DNA of 64,000 bases from Akebia trifoliata (GCA_017979445.1 JADQWC010000133.1:62001-126000), one strand, 5' to 3'. Shown: positions 12,070-23,564, numbered from the stretch's first letter. The notes: generated by a model not told the origin, from the sequence alone. Program-made: numbers and translations.

Positions 12070-12505
12070 ATTCCGAGAAAACCGTCGGCGATAATTGAGC
12101 ATAATTCCTAGAAAACCCTTGGCTGTTACTGAGCATAATTCCGAGAAACCCCTCGACGGTAACTGAGCATAATTCTGAGAAAGCCCTCAGCGACATCTGA
12201 GTATAGTTCCGAGAAAACCCTCGGTAGCATCTGAGCATAGTTCCGAGAAAGCCCTCAGCGACAACTGAGCATAATTCCGAGAAAGCCCTCGGCGGCATCT
12301 GAGCATAGTTCTGAGAAAACCCTCGACGGCATCTGAGCATAATTCTGAGAAAGCCCTCGGCAGCAACTGAGCATAATTCGAGAAAGCCCTCGGTGGCATC
12401 TGAGCATAGTTCTGAAAAAACCCTCGACGGCATCTGAGCATAACTCCGAGAAAGCCCTTGACGGCAACTAAGCATAATTTCAAGAAAGCCCTCGGCGGCA
12501 TCTGG
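12070..12505. repeat. 34-bp tandem hairpin array
   Basis: There are nearly 13 contiguous copies of a 34-bp unit, about 'attccgagaaagccctcgg' followed by 'cggcatctgagcata'. Most copies contain the inverted repeat CCGAG...CTCGG or a near version with a 6-base loop, so each unit could form a short hairpin. One copy is a base short. The array is specific to element A: elements B, D and E have roughly 95-bp repeats in this part of the 3' region. Open frames of 60 to 192 codons over the array are not treated as genes. Confidence 0.95.
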
Positions 12506-13149
12506 CTAAGTAAAACTAATAATGAAGGAATAAATCTAGGAAATAACGATTGAAAATGAATCTAGAAAAGAGTGGTTGAATTTGGGAATGAATAGATCTG
12601 GGACAGAATGAATGCCTTATCTCCTATGTAAGATCCAAAATGCGTTTGTTTGAATCTCAAGGTTTTATCTAAAAGTTTTATGAATTTAAAACCTGAGTTT
12701 TTATTTCTTTTGAACCTCAAGGGTTTTTCAAAAACTGTTATCAAGAGGGTTACCTTAAGTTTGGGGTTCCCATTGCTCAAAAACAAAATACCCCTGGTTT
12801 GACAACAAATATGGCATTGAAGATACATAAAAAAATGCCCCTAGTATAAGGGAGAAACTACATACTAGAGAAGAAAAAAAGTGCCCCTTGTATGAAGTTT
12901 GAAATATTTGATTACTACAAGCGCAATAAATATTCCACTTTTAATTTTGATTGAAGATTTTGAGTCAGGCTCAAAGAAATTGGAACAAAATATTTATTTC
13001 TGAAATTCATCATAGAATCTATTCTTTCTCCCCGTCAGTTCGCTTAGGGACATGAAACTCTTCAGATCAATCATAGACGAGATACTTGTATCTACTGATT
13101 CTATATTTAGTTCAAACTGGGTATTGAAACTTGATCATTCGAACTTCTG

Positions 13150-13435
13150 ATATTTCAGCTCGGATCACCTTTTCAGCTTTTCAACTCAACGGAGATTTTT
13201 TGTTTTGTTGCTCTAACTTTTGCCCATATCGCCTTTTTCAGATTTTCAATCTAGCGAGCTTACTCTAACTTTTGCCTAAATCGTCTTTTCAGATTTTCAA
13301 TCTAACGTGCTTTTTTTTCTTTATTCTGATTGTTGTCAAAGTTGTCATTTCGGATTTTTAACCTTGCGAACTTGCCTTAATTTTTGCCTAAGTCACCCTT
13401 TTGGGATTTTCAACCTAGCAAGCCCATTTTTTTCT
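13150..13435 (-). repeat. Roughly 70-bp 3'-region tandem repeats, element A
   Basis: There are about four degenerate copies of a unit containing 'ttttgcctaagtcg', 'cttttcagattttcaa' and 'tctagcgagc'. The same repeat, in the opposite orientation, occurs in element B (23400-23560) and element D (51640-52150), and in this orientation in element E (59560-60060). It is therefore a fixed part of the 3' non-coding region of this family. Confidence 0.8.
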
Positions 13436-14010
13436 TATGGAATGGCTGTCTGATCATGCTTTGCTATCTTCCTTGACTTTTCACACGGTACATAGGAGGA
13501 CTTTTATAGGTAAGCTTAGGACTGGATATAAAAAAAAGGGGATTGTGAGGCTCAAAAACCCGAATGTCCCTTATGTGGCATTTCTTTTATTTTACTTTGA
13601 ATTTTCTTTCTCATTTTGAAGATATTTCTTTTTCTTTTGAATTTTTTTATTTTTAGATTATTTCTTTGTCGAGGAATCTATTTTTTTATTTTGATGTGGT
13701 CGAGCCTGAAGTAATTTCTCAGGTTGCCTACGTACCCCAGAATTTTGGGATCAGACCAAAATGTAGTTCGAATTCTTCCCTCCCTTAGGTTAGGTAATCA
13801 GGCTGAGAAATAAAAAGGCATAATTTTTTTTTTTTTTGAAAAGGTTGAAAGGGGTTGAGAAAGGATATATTGAACTGAGTAATAGAAGAATTGATTCGAT
13901 CAAAGATGACCTCCTTAAATGTAGTATCATTTGATTTAGTCAAGGTTGGTTGGTTCTGATAATTCGATTCCATCATGATCTTGAAGCCTGACAGCTTTTC
14001 CTGGTAATAT

Positions 14011-14590
14011 TTATTTGATGATGAACGGACCTCCCCAATTTGGTTTGAACTTCCCTCTAGGGTCAAATATAGGTGACCGATTCTCTTTGAGTAGTAAATC
14101 CTCGACTTGTAAGTGCCGGGCCTTGATCTTTTTGTCAAACGCACGGGCGACTCTTCTTTGATAAGCTTGCACGTGGTACAAAGCTCTTAGTTGTTTTTCT
14201 TCGATCAAATTTAATTCTTCATACCGTTGACGAACCCAATCTTCTTCTAACAACTGACTTTCCAACAAGACCCTGAGAGACAGAATTTCCATTTCAACTG
14301 GCAAGACTGTTTCCATGCCATACACTAAGGAGTAGGGAATAACTCCAGTAGAGGATCGAATTGAAGTTTGATATGCCCATAGTGCAAATGGCAGTTTTTC
14401 TAACCAATCTTGGTGATTGACACATTTTCTTGATGATTGTTTTAAGATATTTTATTGGCTGCTTCAACCTTTCTATTAATCTGAGGACGGTAAAGAGATG
14501 ATGCCGGATCTTAAACATTGAACATAGAGTAATAATCTTGGCTTTGAAGTATGACTCGTTATCAGATATCAATTCCAAAGGTACCATGTA
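14011..14590 (-). pseudogene. Tat-like gypsy integrase C-terminal remnant
   Basis: The 104-codon open frame at 14011-14325 carries the typical C-terminal integrase signature of Tat-lineage elements: YGMETVLPVE, then LRVLLES, RYEELNLIEEK, a basic stretch (FDKKIKARHLQVEDLLLK) and DPRGKFKPNWGGPFIIK. Upstream, 14294-14587 holds a frameshifted continuation of the catalytic core side (LELISDNESYFKAK, compatible with the second catalytic Asp region DNG-F). Integrase would join element cDNA to the chromosome; this copy is broken by frameshifts and lacks most of the core. It is the best evidence for the Tat/Ogre affiliation of the family. Confidence 0.85.
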
Positions 14591-14599
14591 TTGACTTAT

Positions 14600-14790
14600 G
14601 ATAGATGCAGTGAGGACAACATTGAAATGTTTTGTAACATCTTCTTTGATCTCGTTGGTATTTTCATTTCATCGAGCAAGTATCTATTCCATGTCGGACA
14701 ACACTCAAGTTTGCACCTAACATATCCTCATCAGACCACGTGAACAAGTCTTTTAAAATTTCTGAGTAAATTCATTGTCCCTTCATGTTC
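14600..14790 (-). pseudogene. Reverse transcriptase N-terminal scrap fused to integrase remnant
   Basis: On the minus strand this reads KDLFTWSDEDM, close to the DVFAWSYEDMPG motif at the entry of Tat-lineage reverse transcriptases. Within about 150 bases it passes into the integrase remnant, so the RT palm, RNase H and most of the integrase are missing through an internal deletion. The call rests on one short motif and its position. Confidence 0.5.
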
Positions 14791-14799
14791 CTCAAGGGA

Positions 14800-15900
14800 T
14801 AAGATGGTTTATATTTGAATCTCTTTAGGAATTATTTTCTGTTCCAAGCTCAATGACCTTTGTTTTCTGATTGAAAGTTGTTGAGCCCGACCCTTATCTT
14901 CTTGTTCACAAAAGAAATATATCCTTGAAGTTAGATTATTGGTTAATTTGTTAATGCGCTCGAGGTATTCAAAAATTTTATTTATTCAAATGGGGCGATA
15001 GACACCTCTATAAACTTGACAAATTAACTTGACTCAACATAAAAGAATTGAATCAATCTAAAGAAAACATGATCTTGCTGGATTGATAAAAAAAAATGAA
15101 CTCGAGCTAACCCAAATGACTCATGAAAACTCAAGACAAGTAACCACAACGGGCTTGATTATGGACTGAGGACTCGAGGCATTGCTTATAACCGGCAAGA
15201 CTGAAACATTGTGACCTTCAAGGAACAACTGAAAAATGTTGAGATATTCTAAAGGATTGATTTGGCGTTGACGTTCGTTCTAACTGACCGGATTAGTAAC
15301 CCTAACAAAACGATGAACGATTGATCTTAGGTGCAATGATAACCTTGAGACCCCATCAAATGCGAATTTGATCAATTCCAGTGTTACCCCCTTGATGACA
15401 TTTTAAATGAACCTTGAGATTTTATTGAATTTTGTGCACCAAGCCATTAAACAATTCATTTATGCAATGATCATTTCAAAAGAAATAATAATCTTATTGA
15501 ATTATCAAATATTTGATTTAAACAATTTTTTCCTTTAGAAAAGCATATTTCAGTAATTTTCCAAATTTCACGTAAAAAAATAGATCTTTTGTAAAAATCC
15601 TTTTCTTTTCTTTTGGAAAAACTTTTTTTTTTTGAAATGTGTTGAAACTTGAATTTAGAAAAAACTTTGATTTCCCTTCTGATTTAAATGGCCCGACCCA
15701 TCATGATCATTGGATCGAGATGGACTGGGTCATTATGAATTATTGCAACATCTTGAATGGATTCTTTATTGGGTCGGTGCACCTAGTAATACAGTAGTTT
15801 CAAATTAGGTTTAAACAAAAAGATTTAATCCTTGAGGACAAAACCGTACATTCACATACATTTTGATTTCATCATTCACATACATTCATCATTCACAAAT
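14800..15900 (-). other. Element A internal region, no coding seen
   Basis: This is AT-rich sequence of element A upstream (minus-strand sense) of the reverse transcriptase scrap. No domain, RNA gene or clear repeat was recognised. It leads into the conserved non-coding block at 15930-16261. Confidence 0.5.
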
Positions 15901-15929
15901 ATTATTATTCACAAGATCTAATTCAATAA

Positions 15930-16261
15930 ACAACCCGGGAACACCCTCGATAAGTTCGGGTCGTGTCTTATGGGGGAGGTTTCTAGACTCTAGGCTTACT
16001 ACGTGCAATGCATTTTTATCTGGCCACCCTTACCCAAGTACACCTATATATCTCTCGAGCCTACGCAATCGGACGGTACGTGGTGACTTTCTTTGATATA
16101 CCGTATAGGTGATAATCTAAAACTCCAACTCACTTATCTAAAGTCAAAAATAGCCAGTTTGATCCCCAGTTGAGAGGTGGCGCACGATGCTAAGCAAGGG
16201 CCCACTTAAATACCTCTCATGTAGAATAGACGTAGTCTATCCCCCTCGTACAGTAAGGTAC
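15930..16261 (-). repeat. Conserved non-coding block of the Tat-like family (copy in A)
   Basis: It matches, in reverse, the block at about 20910-21490 in element B and 49206-49760 in element D. Shared words include 'tataccgtataggtgataat', 'gtccgattgcgtagg'-like text, 'ctggccacccttacccaag' and 'tctatccccctcgtacagtaa'. The block is cut at 16261 by the insertion of element B. It contains no convincing protein frame. Confidence 0.8.
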
Positions 16262-18013
16262 TGTAGACAACTCATTTTTGTACTCGCCTGATTAATCAAC
16301 TCGTCAATCCAATCGCAATGATTCCCAATGATGGATGTTTATTTCATTGCTTTATTTTGTTACCAGAAATGTTTCAGAAATCCGGATGAGGTATCTCAAA
16401 CTGACAAAACCTTAGAAACCACACTATGCTAAGAAAATACGACTCTAGAAACATAGAAATCACCATCTTGCAGACCCAAAAAGAAGCTTCACGATAAAAA
16501 TCACTAAAAATGATCAAATTACCAAAATACCCCTAACCTTAAAATATCCCTAGAGCCTACGTTACGCTTAGAAAAACTCTCTCAAACACATAAAATAACA
16601 AATCAAAACCAAATAAATCATTTCACCAATTTTCACAAAATTAAACAAAATTACGAAAATACCCCTCATAAAGTTCATGATCATTTCACACGAAAAATTT
16701 CTTAAATGATACAAACTAATATTTCCATTGAATTCCTTACGAAAAATCGATTCTAAAACATCTTAGAACATTAAAAATCGACTTAAAACATGAAAAGTCC
16801 TCTCCGGGGGTAAAACGGTAATTTCACAATTTTCATAACTCAAAATTTTGAAATTAATAAATAAAACATTAAATAATTAAAGTGAAACATTAATGAAATT
16901 AATTTAAAATTTTGAACTAAAAAAATCGATCAATCGAGCTTTCAAGTAAAATTGTTGAGGGTTCGTGAGATATTCTTTAAGGACCCCTCCATTTGGGGGT
17001 CCAAAGAATTAAAGATATAATAGAGAGGGGTTCTCCAAAAAATCAAAGTCAACCAAGCAAGACTAAAGTCAAAATCTTAAAGTCAATCTAGTGAGACTAA
17101 ATTCAAAATTAAAGTCAATTAAGCAAGACTGAAGTCAAAGATATTAAAAGTCAATCAATTAAAACTAAAGTCAAAATATTAAAAGTCAATCAAATAAGAT
17201 CAAAAGTCAAAATCATAATAGAATTCTAATTAAATAATAACTCTATCTAATAGAGTTCTAACTAAAAAACAATTCTACCTAAAACAATTCTAATTAAAAC
17301 ACAATTCTACCTAAAACAATTCTAACTAAAACATAACTCTAATTAAAAGAGTTATAATCAAACACTAATGCTATCTAAATCAACCCTTAAAAAAATCTAT
17401 AAATAGAGGTCCTCACACCCTATTTTCGGATCAAATCATAAACCCTAAGAGAAGTAGGTCTAAAAGTCCCCCTAGCCTCTGATAAACCCTAGTTTTGGAG
17501 CCCTAACTCCTTACCTAATATCCCTTCTTCGATTTTAGCCTAAAAAATACCTAAAAGCCCTTCAAAAACACCCCAAAATCCATAACAAATTCGAAGAATC
17601 CAGATCAAAAATAAAAAAAGATACCTTGCCTCTGAGATCAGAAATCAGATCTGGAGACAGAACGAAGCAAGGAGTACGGTACAAGGAGCAGTTTTTGTCG
17701 GATCTGAGGGAACAAGATCTTTGCATATCAAAGGTAAACTTTCTTTTATTATTATTACTTTTATCTAGGTTATTTGTTAGCAATGTAGTCTTATTTGGGA
17801 TAAGTAGAGACCGGCATTAGCCGGGCGGGATTGGTGCCTAAACCTTCCAACCCTGTAACGTGATCCCCGGATCCGTTTTCTCTTTAATAGATTAGTTTCT
17901 TTATCTGTTTAGAGTCAGTATCCGGTTCCTAAACCGTAATAACTAGGGGGTGACTCCCAAACCTCAAGGGTCAAAAGCGGATCCGCGCACCCCGCGAATC
18001 GAGGGCGCTTTCA
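16262..18013 (+). repeat. 5' LTR of element B
   Basis: It runs from TGTAGACA to GCGCTTTCA, 1752 bp. A TATA box (tataaatag) at 17398-17406 is placed as a U3/R promoter. The region near 17976-17998 is the U5 inverted repeat (ggatccgcgcaccccgcgaatc), slightly mismatched. It is followed by one base and then the primer site. Confidence 0.9.
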
Positions 18014-18014
18014 G

Positions 18015-18033
18015 TGGCGACTCCACTAGGGAC
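18015..18033 (+). other. tRNA-Arg-type primer binding site
   Basis: The sequence 'tggcgactccactagggac' begins one base after the LTR end. TGGCGACTCC is complementary to the 3' end (GGAGTCGCCA) of a plant tRNA-Arg, the primer type described for Tat/Ogre elements. This gives plus-strand orientation to element B and to the whole LTR family. Confidence 0.8.
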
Positions 18034-18597
18034 TTTTAGGATCAAATTTGAAAAATCTCAAGTATTGGTGCATTGCAAGATTGACCTAATTTGTTTTATT
18101 CTTTAATTATTTTTATTAGTTTATTTATCATTTTTTAGGTTTTATTACTTCTGTTATGTTGGCATCCAATTTTTTTTTATTATTGATTTTTTAATCCTTC
18201 CTAGGTTTTTATTATTTCTGTTTTATTGGCATCATTTGATTGGGTTTTGAGTATGTTATTGTTCTGTATGGTGCAATTGATGGTCACCTTTTTGACGACC
18301 CTAAACAATAAATGAAAGATTCAAAATGACATATGATTTGATATGGAATGATGATGGATTGGTGATGAAAGTTTGGATATTCTAGATGTGTTTTTTTTGT
18401 AATCCCAATTAAGGTCACTATTGGAGATTCCAATCTAAATTTCTTCCAAAAAAGATAATGGGTTAAAAAAGAATGAGGGTTGTTGAAGCATAAAGATTTT
18501 TTTTTTAAATGTTTTTTTTTCCCTTTTATTTATTTATGTTTTTTTTAACTTTGTTAATTCAATTTTTTTTTGTACACACGTTGATCTGTCCTTTGAC

Positions 18598-18625
18598 AAA
18601 ATAATAATAATAATAATAATAATAA
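18598..18625. repeat. (AAT)n microsatellite
   Basis: This is a run of about nine ataata-type trinucleotides inside element B. Confidence 0.9.
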
Positions 18626-19769
18626 AAAATTGGAAAAAAAAAAATTTTCATATATGTTGCTGTCCATGGCGTGCCGTTAGCTACAACAACAAGTTTTTAA
18701 AAGGGGTTGGAGTGCTGTTAGTAAAAGGATTTTTTTATATTATTTTGCTTTCCTCTTCTTTTCATCTATATGAAGAATTGACAACAAGAAAAGAGAGAAA
18801 GCGAGAGAGAGGAATTCGATCTCTCTCTGTGAAATTTGATTAGGTCTCTGTCGATCTGCCCATCATCTGCAAATTCATGGCTGAAATAATTTAGATCTGA
18901 TGAGAGAACTTGGGAAATCGCTTCTTTAACTTGAAGATTCCTGCTGGAATTTCATGTTGGATTCTTGGAAATCAGTTATTCTTTCTCCAATTTTTGTTGT
19001 ATAACTATTTTGCTGGTCTAAACATGGTAGCTGGTCGTTGGATTCTGATTCTAACGGATCAGATCTCACTTGTTAACGCAACAAACCTTCACGATCTTTT
19101 GAGAATTAGAGAAGAAGACGACATTTACAGATTGTGAGACTAAATCGCTCATCATCTCCGTTCTCATTCTCTGATTTGGAGTCGTTCATGCATTGGGTTC
19201 AATTTCTTCTGCGATTTTTCTACCTATTTCTAAAAAATTCGCTCATTTTTTTGGTGATCTTGAAGAGACCAAGTTTCGATCTCGGAGAAATTTGATTAAT
19301 TTCGATTCTGTCTAAGGAAAAATCAGGAGATTCAACTCGATTTTTTTTTAAAAACTAACCCAACCCCATGTCTGATTTGGTGTTTGAAATAAAGGAGACC
19401 TCAATCCAAGTATGAGTCAAACTCGATCAAGCTGAGTTAGCTAAGTTACATGTTTGCATTGTACCTCATGAGTTGTTTGAAAAGAAACCAAATAAAAATT
19501 GGGTGAGTTCGTCCTTTGGCATCAAGGGTATAAAACAGGAAAAATATTAATAAGTGTGTGCTGTCTTAAAAAATAAAAAAAAATAAAAAAAGAATTGTTT
19601 TTAGAGAGTTGGGTTGCCATGTTCGTATGGGCAGTGTGGGCAGCAAATTTTTTTTAAAGGAAACCCATGTGGTATGCGTGTGTGCTGGCATCATGTCCGA
19701 TATATCATTTCAGCATTTTTTCAAAGAATAAGTGGTGTGGACAACATGTATAAAAATAAAAAGATAACA

Positions 19770-19971
19770 ATGTTGCTGGCAGCAACATAAGGTGAGGGTC
19801 AATTGATATCTTTTAAGTCTATGGCTACTGTTTTGCTAAGGTGAGGGTCATTTGTTATCTTTTAAGTCTATGGGTACTATTTTGCTAATTAGAGAAGTTT
19901 TAAGGGTACATTGTAAAATGGGATAATTGAAAATAAAATAATAGCGAGTTGAATGTTGCTGGCAGCAACAT
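19770..19971. repeat. Two identical 19-bp palindromes bracketing a 49-bp duplication
   Basis: The word atgttgctggcagcaacat (9-bp perfect arms around one base) occurs at 19770-19788 and 19953-19971. Directly after the first, a 49-bp unit starting 'aaggtgagggtca' is repeated twice (19789-19887) with a few differences. Confidence 0.9.
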
Positions 19972-20739
19972 GGAATTTTTTGGTTTGTTTTTTTTTTATA
20001 TATATAAAAAAAATTGGTCTAGTCTTACTAGTTTAGTAGAGTCTCTTTCTTACTAAGAGTCATTGACCTCGCCACGTGGCACCCGAAAGAGCGATCCAAT
20101 GCCACGTGCTTGTGGCGGATAAAATATTGAGATAAAAAAAAAATTTTAAGAATTAATTCTCATTTTTTGAATTTTAATTTCTTAGCCACCCATTTTCAAA
20201 ACCTTGGATTTAAATATTATTATTATTATTAAATTTTATTTTCGGATCCAAATCTTTTCTAATCAAAATTGTAAATGCTATGGAATTAGATTATCAATGA
20301 GGAAGCCACGTGGCCTAATGACCCTTAGAGATTTTGAAATCTTAATGTGTTAGTCGAGATAACCTGAGTTCTCATTGAGAAATTTGTTGAGTCATAAATT
20401 CAAAATTGCGAAAAAAAAAATTCCAAAATTAAAAAATTAAAAAAAAAAAAAAAAAAAAGTTATTGGTTGTTCTTGTTCCCTTGTTTGATTGGTGATTGAT
20501 ATTATTTGGTGTTATCCTGATTGATTGATCATCTTGGTCTCTTTTTACATTACTTATTGTTTGCCCATCTAATATGCTATAATCTCTACAGATATATTTC
20601 AGATATGCTTGTTTTGATTTTGATCTCGATGCTATGAATTGTGTACTTTGATTAATATTAATGTGAGATCCATATTGTGATAGAATGATCAGGCCCACGG
20701 GCCCACTTGTTTGAAAAAGCCCCGGGCACACCCCACCCT

Positions 20740-21490
20740 GTTTTGCACACACCACTAGTATGTTTACTGCTTTACACGCTTGCACGTCCCATATAGCCAA
20801 CGTGGCACTAGTGTGTGGCCCGGTCTCTTCGGAGATGCGACGTCATTCATGAAAACCACAACTCCAGTCACGTACCTTAGGGTATATTAAACTGAGACAT
20901 CAATACTGTCTGATCAGGTGATTCTGAGAGGTATATTGATGCACCCAGGCTGGAGCGACCTGAGCCTTTGACCTATTGTGAGCCACACAGTCACATGTCC
21001 TGATTGCCAACGTAGTACTAATACGTGGTCGGTCCCCTCGTGGGATGCCAAACCATTTATGAAAGCTACAACTCTTGACTCGTACCCATAGGTATGTAAA
21101 AGATAATCTAAGTATATCAATTGCACTTTTTGGTCAAAACCGGTACCTAAGCAAGATCTTGCCCCGCTGTACCCTACTGTACGAGGGGGATAGACTATGT
21201 CTATTCTAGACGAGAGATATTTAAGTGAGCCCTTGCTCAGCATCGTGCACCACCTCTCAACTGGAGATCAAACTGGCTGTTTTTGACTTCAGAGAAGTGA
21301 GTTGAGGTTTTAAATTATCACCTATACGGTATATCAAACCAAGTCATCACGTATCGAGAGGTATATAGGTGTATTTGGGCAAGGGTGGCCAGATAAAAAT
21401 GCATTGCACGTAGTAAGCTTAGAGTCTAGGAACCTCCCCTATAGGTCACGACTCGAACTAACTATGGGTGTTCCCGGGTTGCTTTATTCA
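20740..21490 (+). repeat. Conserved non-coding block of the Tat-like family (copy in B)
   Basis: This block is shared with A (15930-16261, reverse) and D (49206-49760). It shows internal redundancy. The stretch 20775-20880 ('cacgtcccatatagccaacgtgg', 'catgaaaaccacaactcc') resembles 20985-21090 ('catgtcctgattgccaacgtag', 'tatgaaagctacaactctt'), and 'gagaggtatat' recurs at about 20927 and 21357. A 109-codon minus-strand frame runs across it, but no equivalent frame is evident in the D copy, so the block is treated as non-coding. Confidence 0.75.
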
Positions 21491-22359
21491 ATCCAACTAA
21501 CAGGTAAGTGGGCGGACCGATATAGAATAATCCAACAAAATCCGCAATATCGATCCGACCCAATCGGTGAAATGTACCGATTAATTTGAACCACTTAAAC
21601 CAGTTGACCCAATTGACAAATGGATCAAACTGATCAATTCCAAATCAGTTGGACTAATTGATTTCACTTTTAAAGATCCAGACCACTTTATCTAGAAAGA
21701 TTCGATCTTAAGATCAAATTAATTTATCTGATCAAAGGTTCAATCCCAATCAGGGGTAGACCCGCATCTAACCTTTATCACTTTTTTGGTTAATACAGAC
21801 TTATAGTGCATTTGGATTCGATATTTCCCACCAGAGGGCTAATTTATATCAAAATTTTAATCATGTGGTTAAGAGACAAACCTTCAGAATTGATAGTTAA
21901 TCATAGGTGTCCCTAAACGTTCTAAACCTTCATCTGTGTCATTTTGGGTCCTTTAAAAGAGTCGTTTAGTCAAAGTACTAATGTCAAATCCAAGTAGTCC
22001 ATCCACCCAGAAAGACCTTCTTTCTTTGTAGATAATTGTCCCTAATTTTCTTTGAGTTTCAATCCAATTTTCCTCAGTCTTTAAATCCAGCTAGTTGTTT
22101 CAGTTACGTTAGTCTTTCTTCAATTTTCAAGTTTTAGTCGAGTTTGTCAATCTATGTTTTTCAATTCCAATAAAATATAAAAGCTTCTGATTATCATGCG
22201 TGTAATAATGATTTGAGCATAATATCTAATATGAGGATTGACTTAGAGCTCACTAATCAAACTCGATAAATATTTGAATTAAAGAGTACACTCAAAAGTG
22301 CATATGGGTACTACATTTTCCTTAGAAGAACATGAGAAGAATAATAAATTTACTTGAGA

Positions 22360-22920
22360 AATTCAACAATGTTCCTGCATGGTCTCGTGAGAATATATTG
22401 ATAGATTGCACCAAATTAGATCAAATCCTAAAGTTGAGGGTGAACTTCAAAATCAAATATTATCAAGAATGATGTATTTGAAACCATCAACAAAGGTGTT
22501 AAGATCTGGAAAGAAGGGATTCATCATGTTTTTCACTTAAGAAAGAAGAGTTCTCATTTGCGAAAGAATATAAGATTTTTTTTCGAAGTTTGGAAAGGAT
22601 TGAACGAGTCAACGTCAAATACAAAGAAGTCAATCACACTCAACTTTGTAAAAAATGACCGAAGATTTCTCTTTATCAGAAAAAGACTGAAGATTATTCC
22701 TTCTCAGAAGAAGATTGAAGATTACTCATTCTCAAAAGAAGACCTTACTCGATAGAGCAATCAAGACATCGAGTTTCTAAGACCTTGACCAAATCGAGTA
22801 GTATTTCACAAAATGAGGCCTTCTTTGATCGAACCATTTTCCTATCTTACCAAGAAGAAGATAACTTTCTTTAGCCCCTCGCAGCCTTAAAAAAAAATCA
22901 ATAGCCTCTTCTTTCTAAAC
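22360..22920 (+). pseudogene. Possible pol remnant in element B
   Basis: A weak trace at 22365-22400 reads FNNVPAWSREN, reminiscent of the FAWSxEDM entry motif of Tat reverse transcriptases; the same stretch occurs in D near 50690. The following 500 bases match D (50740-51130) but show no further RT, RNase H or integrase motif. Where element A has its integrase tail, B has unrelated lysine-rich frames. This is a low-confidence relic. Confidence 0.3.
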
Positions 22921-23399
22921 CACGCCGACCAACCTTGGGAGGGAATCTAAGTATGAACTACGTTTTGACCTGATCCAAAAGAGAAAATAAATATTTGGGG
23001 TACGTAGGCAACCTGAGAAGTTACTTCAGGCCCGGTCATGCAAAAAATATGTGTATTCTCTTGTCATCTAAAAGGAAAATCCCCTATTGAAAGGTTTAGA
23101 AAAAAGAATATGTGTATTCTCTTGTCATCTAAAAGGAAAATCCCTTAGGGGCATTAGAAAAAAGAATAAAAAGAATTGATAAAAAGAAAAGAAGGCCAAA
23201 CTAAGGGCATTTAGAAAAAAAATCAAAATAATTGATAGAAAAGAGAGAATATCAAACTAGGGGCATTTTGGGGAGTTGAGCCTTATATCTTTTCTTTCTA
23301 AACAATATCCTAAACCTACTTATTAAGTCCTCCTGAATGCTAATTGATTCGGTTAAGGTGCAGGGAACCAAGAAGTTGTCAAGTTGGTTATTCAAGACC

Positions 23400-23560
23400 A
23401 TCAAGAAAAAAGAGAAGCCCGCTAAGTTAAAAATCCGAAAAGACGACTTAGGCAAAATTTAGGGCATAACTATAAAAAAGGAAAGTCTGCTAGGTTGAAA
23501 CCTGAAAAGGCGACCTAGGCAAAAATCAAGGCATCATTAGAAAAAAAAAAAAAAACAAAG
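23400..23560 (+). repeat. Roughly 70-bp 3'-region tandem repeats, element B
   Basis: There are two to three copies of a unit built on 'cgctaagttaaaaatccg', 'aaaagacgacttaggcaaaa' and 'ttagggcataac'. It is the counterpart, in opposite orientation, of the repeats at 13150-13435. Confidence 0.8.
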
Positions 23561-23564
23561 CCCG

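Larger units (their letters stand above)
18034..20450 (+). other. Element B leader and internal region, non-coding
   Basis: This AT-rich stretch has no recognisable Gag. It contains an AAT microsatellite (18598-18625), a GA-rich leader-like patch near 18780-18840 that resembles a plant 5' untranslated region, two exact palindromes (19770-19788 and 19953-19971), a 49-bp direct duplication (19789-19887), and G-box words (cacgtg) near 20075-20110. The 75-codon open frame at 18910-19137 has no family likeness. Part of this could be captured host DNA, but nothing proves it. Confidence 0.55.

Noticed and set aside
11730..12501. Overlapping minus-strand open frames of 60 to 192 codons
   Set aside because: They lie on the 11-bp and 34-bp tandem arrays; the repeated peptide text (for example SELCSDA) is only the translated repeat in different frames.
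12070..12505. CRISPR-like appearance: regular repeats with small palindromes
   Set aside because: The units are contiguous with no unique spacers, and the context is a plant retrotransposon.
20914..21243. 109-codon minus-strand frame
   Set aside because: It overlaps the conserved non-coding block; no comparable frame is evident in the D copy, and no protein family was recognised.
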